The position numbers and the translations under genes were made by a program. A model generated the notes under the pieces. That model worked only from the letters and a program-made list of their open reading frames with translations, searched no databases and was not told the DNA's origin. DNA of 35,539 nt from Paracoccaceae bacterium. Lineage in GTDB: Bacteria; Pseudomonadota; Alphaproteobacteria; Rhodobacterales; Rhodobacteraceae. Where the stretch lies: contig CACPBQ010000018.1 of assembly GCA_902632125.1 (NCBI GenBank), forward strand, positions 1 to 35,539, written 5' to 3'. Below, in pieces: positions 32,741 to 35,539 of this stretch. Numbering within the stretch: position 1 is the first letter of the stretch; every line of letters begins with the position of its first letter.

Positions 32741-33556
32741 ATGATAAAGTTGGTTATTGCAATTTTTGTTTCACTATCTATTCCAACTGTCTGCTTTGCT
32801 CAAGAAAATAAAGGAACTTTAGCTGATATAAGACAAGATCTTAATATACTTTATGTTGAAGTTTTAAAATTGAGACGCGAGTTATCCACCACCCAGACTT
32901 CCTCCATTGCATTAAGTGAAGATGCCTCTGTTTTAGAAAGACTAGATGGCATGGAGCAGGAGTTGAGACGTTTAACATCTGAGACTGAAAACTTGGAGTT
33001 CAGAGTTAACAGTATCGTGAGAGACGGAACAAATAGGGTTCGTGATCTTGAATACCGTTTGGTAGAATTGGAGGGCGGCGACGTTAGCCAAATTGATTTT
33101 GCGACAACGCTTGGAGGTGACTCATCAATACCAGTGGACGATATTGCTGAGGAAAATTCTGGGCCAGAATTGGCAATTGGAGAAAAAGCAGATTATGAAA
33201 ATGCAAAAAATGCCCTGTTAGAGGAGCGGTTTGAAGACTCCCTGATGTTGTTCGATCGGTTTTTAGAGAACTATCCAGATAGTCCATTGAGCGCGTCCGC
33301 TGTCATAGCAAAGGGAAATGCATATGAGGGGTTAGGAGAGATCAAAAAAGCAGCCAGGGCGTATTTAAATAGCTTTTCTTTGTTTGAAGACTCGCCCGTC
33401 GCACCAGAAGCGCTAACGCTCTTGGGCAATGCGCTCGTAAGTTTAGGGCAAACTGATGCTGGATGCCAAACTTTAGCGCAGGTTCTTATGCGGTTTCCCG
33501 ACTCTGATTTTAGTCTTGAGGCCGAGAAAATGATGTCGGAATTGCAGTGTCCTTAA
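32741..33556 (+). CDS. cpoB: Cell division coordinator CpoB (YbgF)
   Basis: A periplasmic protein that in E. coli coordinates peptidoglycan synthesis with outer-membrane constriction by contacting TolA and PBP1B. The 271 residues show a signal peptide (1-20, cleavage after CFA), a coiled-coil region (about 22-105, with heptads of L, E and R) and tetratricopeptide repeats (about 145-271), ending in QTLAQVLMRFPDSDFSLEA. The ATG at 32741 has GGAG six bases upstream; a TTG at 32729 would lengthen the signal. It overlaps tilS by ten bases. Confidence 0.92.
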   Translation: MIKLVIAIFVSLSIPTVCFAQENKGTLADIRQDLNILYVEVLKLRRELSTTQTSSIALSEDASVLERLDGMEQELRRLTSETENLEFRVNSIVRDGTNRVRDLEYRLVELEGGDVSQIDFATTLGGDSSIPVDDIAEENSGPELAIGEKADYENAKNALLEERFEDSLMLFDRFLENYPDSPLSASAVIAKGNAYEGLGEIKKAARAYLNSFSLFEDSPVAPEALTLLGNALVSLGQTDAGCQTLAQVLMRFPDSDFSLEAEKMMSELQCP

Positions 33557-34806
33557 CTGTTAAAATTACGAAACCAATTTTTCAGATGCTTTCAGGTCTA
33601 AAAGAACAACATGGTTTTGTAGAGCTCGGATTAGCTGTCTCTGGTGGCAGTGATAGTTTAGCAATGCTTTACATTTGCAATGATTGGGCAATGGACAACA
33701 AAGTTAAACTGCACTGCGTAACGGTGGATCACAATCTTCGGACTGGCTCCAGAAAAGAGGCAGAATTAGTTGCAGAGCATTGTAACGCGTTGGGCATAAC
33801 TCATAAAATTGCTGAGTGGAAACATAAAGAAGAACTTGGTGGTAATTTGTCTAATTTGGCACGCGAGGCTAGATATAGATTAATTGACGAATGGCGAAAA
33901 GAATTAAGTTTTGTATCAGTGGGTCATACCCAAGATGACCAGATTGAAACCTTTTTTATGAATTTGAAAAGAGGATCTGGACTTGAAGGTTTGAAAGGTA
34001 TGCCTTTGAGTTTCAAGCGACCTGAAGGTTACTTTATACTCAGACCCTTGATCTATACCTCAAGGGAAAGCTTGCAGCATTATCTTCAGCAAAAAAATAT
34101 AAAGTGGGTTAGCGATCCATCTAACTCTAATGAGGATTTCGAAAGGATTTCGCAGCGCAAAACGTGGAAAATATTAAAATCAAGTGGGTTTTTAGAGAGC
34201 CGTATCGAGTTGAGCGCAAATCACATGCGAAGAGCTAATGACGCTTTGAACCAAATGTTACCAGTTCATTTTAAAAAAATTGGCAAACAAGAGCTTACAG
34301 AATTATCCTGGGAGTATAATGCCTTCTTGGCTCTGCCGGAAGAGTTTAAACTTCGGCTGATTTCTGCTGCTGTAATGTGGAACAGAAGTTTATATTATCG
34401 CCCGAGATTTAAAGCAGTTTTGGATGTTTTAAAAAATATTAGGGATAAAAAGACAATCGTGTTAGGAGGCGCCATCTTTTATTATAATGCGGGCAACATT
34501 AGAATAACAACAGAATTCCAATCTATTAAAAACTTGTCTATTAGTTGCACTCCTGGGTCAGTTTGGCGGAATATTTGGGTGGTAAAAAGAAAAATCAAAG
34601 ACGGTTATGTAACTTCTATTGGCATTGATGGTAACAAACAATTATCGAAAAAACAAAGAGCAACAATGCCCTATCGATCTAGAATTGTTCAACCTGGTAT
34701 TTTTGTAGATGAAAAATTATTATTGGCACCAACTCTCGATGGTGAAGGCTCCGAGTATTTGTCATTTTGTGGAATAAAATTTAATGATTTCCTAAACAGC
34801 CATTGA
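33547..34806 (+). CDS. tilS: tRNA(Ile)-lysidine synthase
   Basis: The enzyme adds lysine to C34 of the minor tRNA-Ile (anticodon CAU), which then reads AUA. It is essential in most bacteria. The 419 residues show the PP-loop AVSGGSDSLAM (30-40, ATP binding), TVDHNLRTGSR, GHTQDDQIETFF and RGSGLEGLKGM, all TilS signatures, and a shorter C-terminal domain ending at SFCGIKFNDF. The GTG at 33547 overlaps cpoB, while an ATG at 33586 would still keep the PP-loop, so the start is uncertain. AUA codons are frequent in this AT-rich genome, so the demand is high. Confidence 0.92.
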   Translation: MSLTVKITKPIFQMLSGLKEQHGFVELGLAVSGGSDSLAMLYICNDWAMDNKVKLHCVTVDHNLRTGSRKEAELVAEHCNALGITHKIAEWKHKEELGGNLSNLAREARYRLIDEWRKELSFVSVGHTQDDQIETFFMNLKRGSGLEGLKGMPLSFKRPEGYFILRPLIYTSRESLQHYLQQKNIKWVSDPSNSNEDFERISQRKTWKILKSSGFLESRIELSANHMRRANDALNQMLPVHFKKIGKQELTELSWEYNAFLALPEEFKLRLISAAVMWNRSLYYRPRFKAVLDVLKNIRDKKTIVLGGAIFYYNAGNIRITTEFQSIKNLSISCTPGSVWRNIWVVKRKIKDGYVTSIGIDGNKQLSKKQRATMPYRSRIVQPGIFVDEKLLLAPTLDGEGSEYLSFCGIKFNDFLNSH

Positions 34807-34807
34807 A

Positions 34808-34853
34808 CCTGGCGTTTGAATTTCTATATTAAGCATAAGATAGTCTTGCCAGG
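34808..34853. repeat. Inverted repeat CCTGGC/GCCAGG between tilS and ftsH
   Basis: CCTGGC (34808-34813) begins one base after the tilS stop and GCCAGG (34848-34853) closes the pair with a 34-base loop. The six-base stem is short and no T-run follows, so a terminator is unlikely. It brackets the candidate ftsH promoter. Confidence 0.3.
34816..34844 (+). promoter_or_regulatory. Candidate ftsH promoter
   Basis: TTGAAT (34816-34821) and GATAGT (34839-34844) are spaced 17 bp and match the sigma-70 consensus at four of six positions each. The start point would be near 34851, about 20 bases before the ftsH start codon. I looked for an RpoH-type heat-shock promoter and found no good match. Confidence 0.35.
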
Positions 34854-34871
34854 CCATATGGGAGTAGTTAC

Positions 34872-35539
34872 TTGGGAAATAATCGAAACGTAGCTTTTTG
34901 GGTAGTTTTATTTCTTTTAATTGTAGTATTGTTTAACGTTTTTAGCACTGGCAGCAGTAGTATGCAGAGCCGCGAAGTGCCTTTTTCCCAGTTCGTTAAG
35001 AGTGTTACAGGTGGGGAAATTAGAGCGGTAACTCTCGATGGGGAAAAGGTTAGATTTACGGGGCCGGACAACAGAGAGCAATTTACTATTCGCCCTAGTG
35101 ATGCTGATGTTACCAACTTATTGATCGCAAACGATGTTGCTATTAGGGCGGAACAGCAGGAGACCTCTGGTTTACAATCCTTTTTAATGACGGTTTTTCC
35201 ATTTTTACTTTTAATTGGTGTTTGGATTTACTTTATGAACCGCATGCAAGGAGGCGGAAGAGGCGGTGCGATGGGTTTTGGAAAATCCAAAGCAAAGCTG
35301 CTTACTGAAAAACAAGGTAGAGTGACATTTGATGATGTTGCGGGAATCGACGAGGCTAAAGAAGAGCTTGAAGAGATCGTCGAGTTTCTCAGAAACCCAC
35401 AAAAATTTAGTAAACTTGGAGGTAAAATTCCTACAGGTGCATTGTTAGTTGGGCCTCCGGGTACAGGGAAAACCTTATTAGCAAGAGCGATAGCTGGCGA
35501 GGCAGGGGTGCCATTTTTTACTATATCTGGTTCGGATTT
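34872..35539 (+). CDS. ftsH: ATP-dependent zinc metalloprotease FtsH (3' partial)
   Basis: A membrane-anchored AAA+ protease that degrades misfolded membrane proteins and regulators such as LpxC or sigma-32. The window ends after 222 full codons. Visible are transmembrane helix 1 (7-24), a periplasmic domain (about 25-100), transmembrane helix 2 (104-124), a Gly-rich linker (GGGRGG, 127-132) and the start of the AAA module with [16 protein letters not shown] and Walker A GPPGTGKT (194-201). Walker B, the second region of homology and the HEXXH zinc site lie beyond the edge. The start is TTG with GGAG seven bases upstream. Confidence 0.95.
   Translation, partial: MGNNRNVAFWVVLFLLIVVLFNVFSTGSSSMQSREVPFSQFVKSVTGGEIRAVTLDGEKVRFTGPDNREQFTIRPSDADVTNLLIANDVAIRAEQQETSGLQSFLMTVFPFLLLIGVWIYFMNRMQGGGRGGAMGFGKSKAKLLTEKQGRVTFDDVAGIDEAKEELEEIVEFLRNPQKFSKLGGKIPTGALLVGPPGTGKTLLARAIAGEAGVPFFTISGSD

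Noticed and set aside
1-35539. CRISPR array, prophage, transposon or defence island
   Set aside because: No regularly spaced repeats, no Cas, transposase, phage structural or toxin-antitoxin proteins were found on either strand.

Overview
This window looks like a housekeeping segment of an AT-rich alphaproteobacterial chromosome, most likely a marine Rhodobacterales (Roseobacter-type) organism with a compact genome. The evidence is gene content and order: GcrA, DUF3572, phosphatidylcholine synthase, the blocks hom-glpX-recJ and xerC-DUF484-fsa facing priA, and the run ruvCAB-(hypothetical)-ybgC-tolQRAB-pal-cpoB-tilS-ftsH. Lineage is inferred from family knowledge, not from a search. Spacers are short, many genes overlap by 1 to 13 bases, and TTG/GTG starts are common.

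Layout. 1-2465: the 3' part of a MATE exporter, then a DUF952 gene overlapping pyrD. 2484-3782 (minus) glyA, divergent from nadK (3952-4713). 4732-6621 (minus) prpE, divergent from a translationally coupled DUF3572/HAD-phosphatase pair. 7834-9393: an MttB-superfamily methyltransferase gene with an unusual repeat-rich leader, converging on an EamA transporter (9409-10278, minus). 10279-11148 is the loosest region. It holds a roughly 410-base spacer, an intrinsic-terminator-like hairpin, a 48-codon zinc-ribbon ORF and a tRNA-Glu(TTC).

11149-15170 (minus): hom, glpX and recJ, probably one transcript. 15303-15887: a TetR regulator behind a perfect palindrome. 15975-16913: a 3-hydroxyisobutyrate-dehydrogenase-like gene converging on gcrA (minus). 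17601-20667 (minus): pcs, xerC, DUF484, fsa. 20788-25145: priA, an MFS transporter and prmA.

25295-35539 is one long co-directional run. It carries Holliday-junction processing (ruvCAB), a conserved-looking unknown gene, the complete Tol-Pal envelope system, tilS, and ftsH running off the right edge.

I see no prophage, insertion sequence, CRISPR array, toxin-antitoxin pair or defence island, and no convincing new multi-gene system. The most interesting signals are regulatory: three TTAA half-sites in 11-bp phase at the priA start (CtrA-like), a LexA-like box before ruvC, the TetR-side palindrome, tandem repeats before the mttB-like gene, a terminator-like hairpin directly before the zinc-ribbon ORF, and stem-loops at the tolB-pal and ybgC-tolQ junctions. 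Single-sequence motif reading cannot establish any of these; each finding lists the decisive check.
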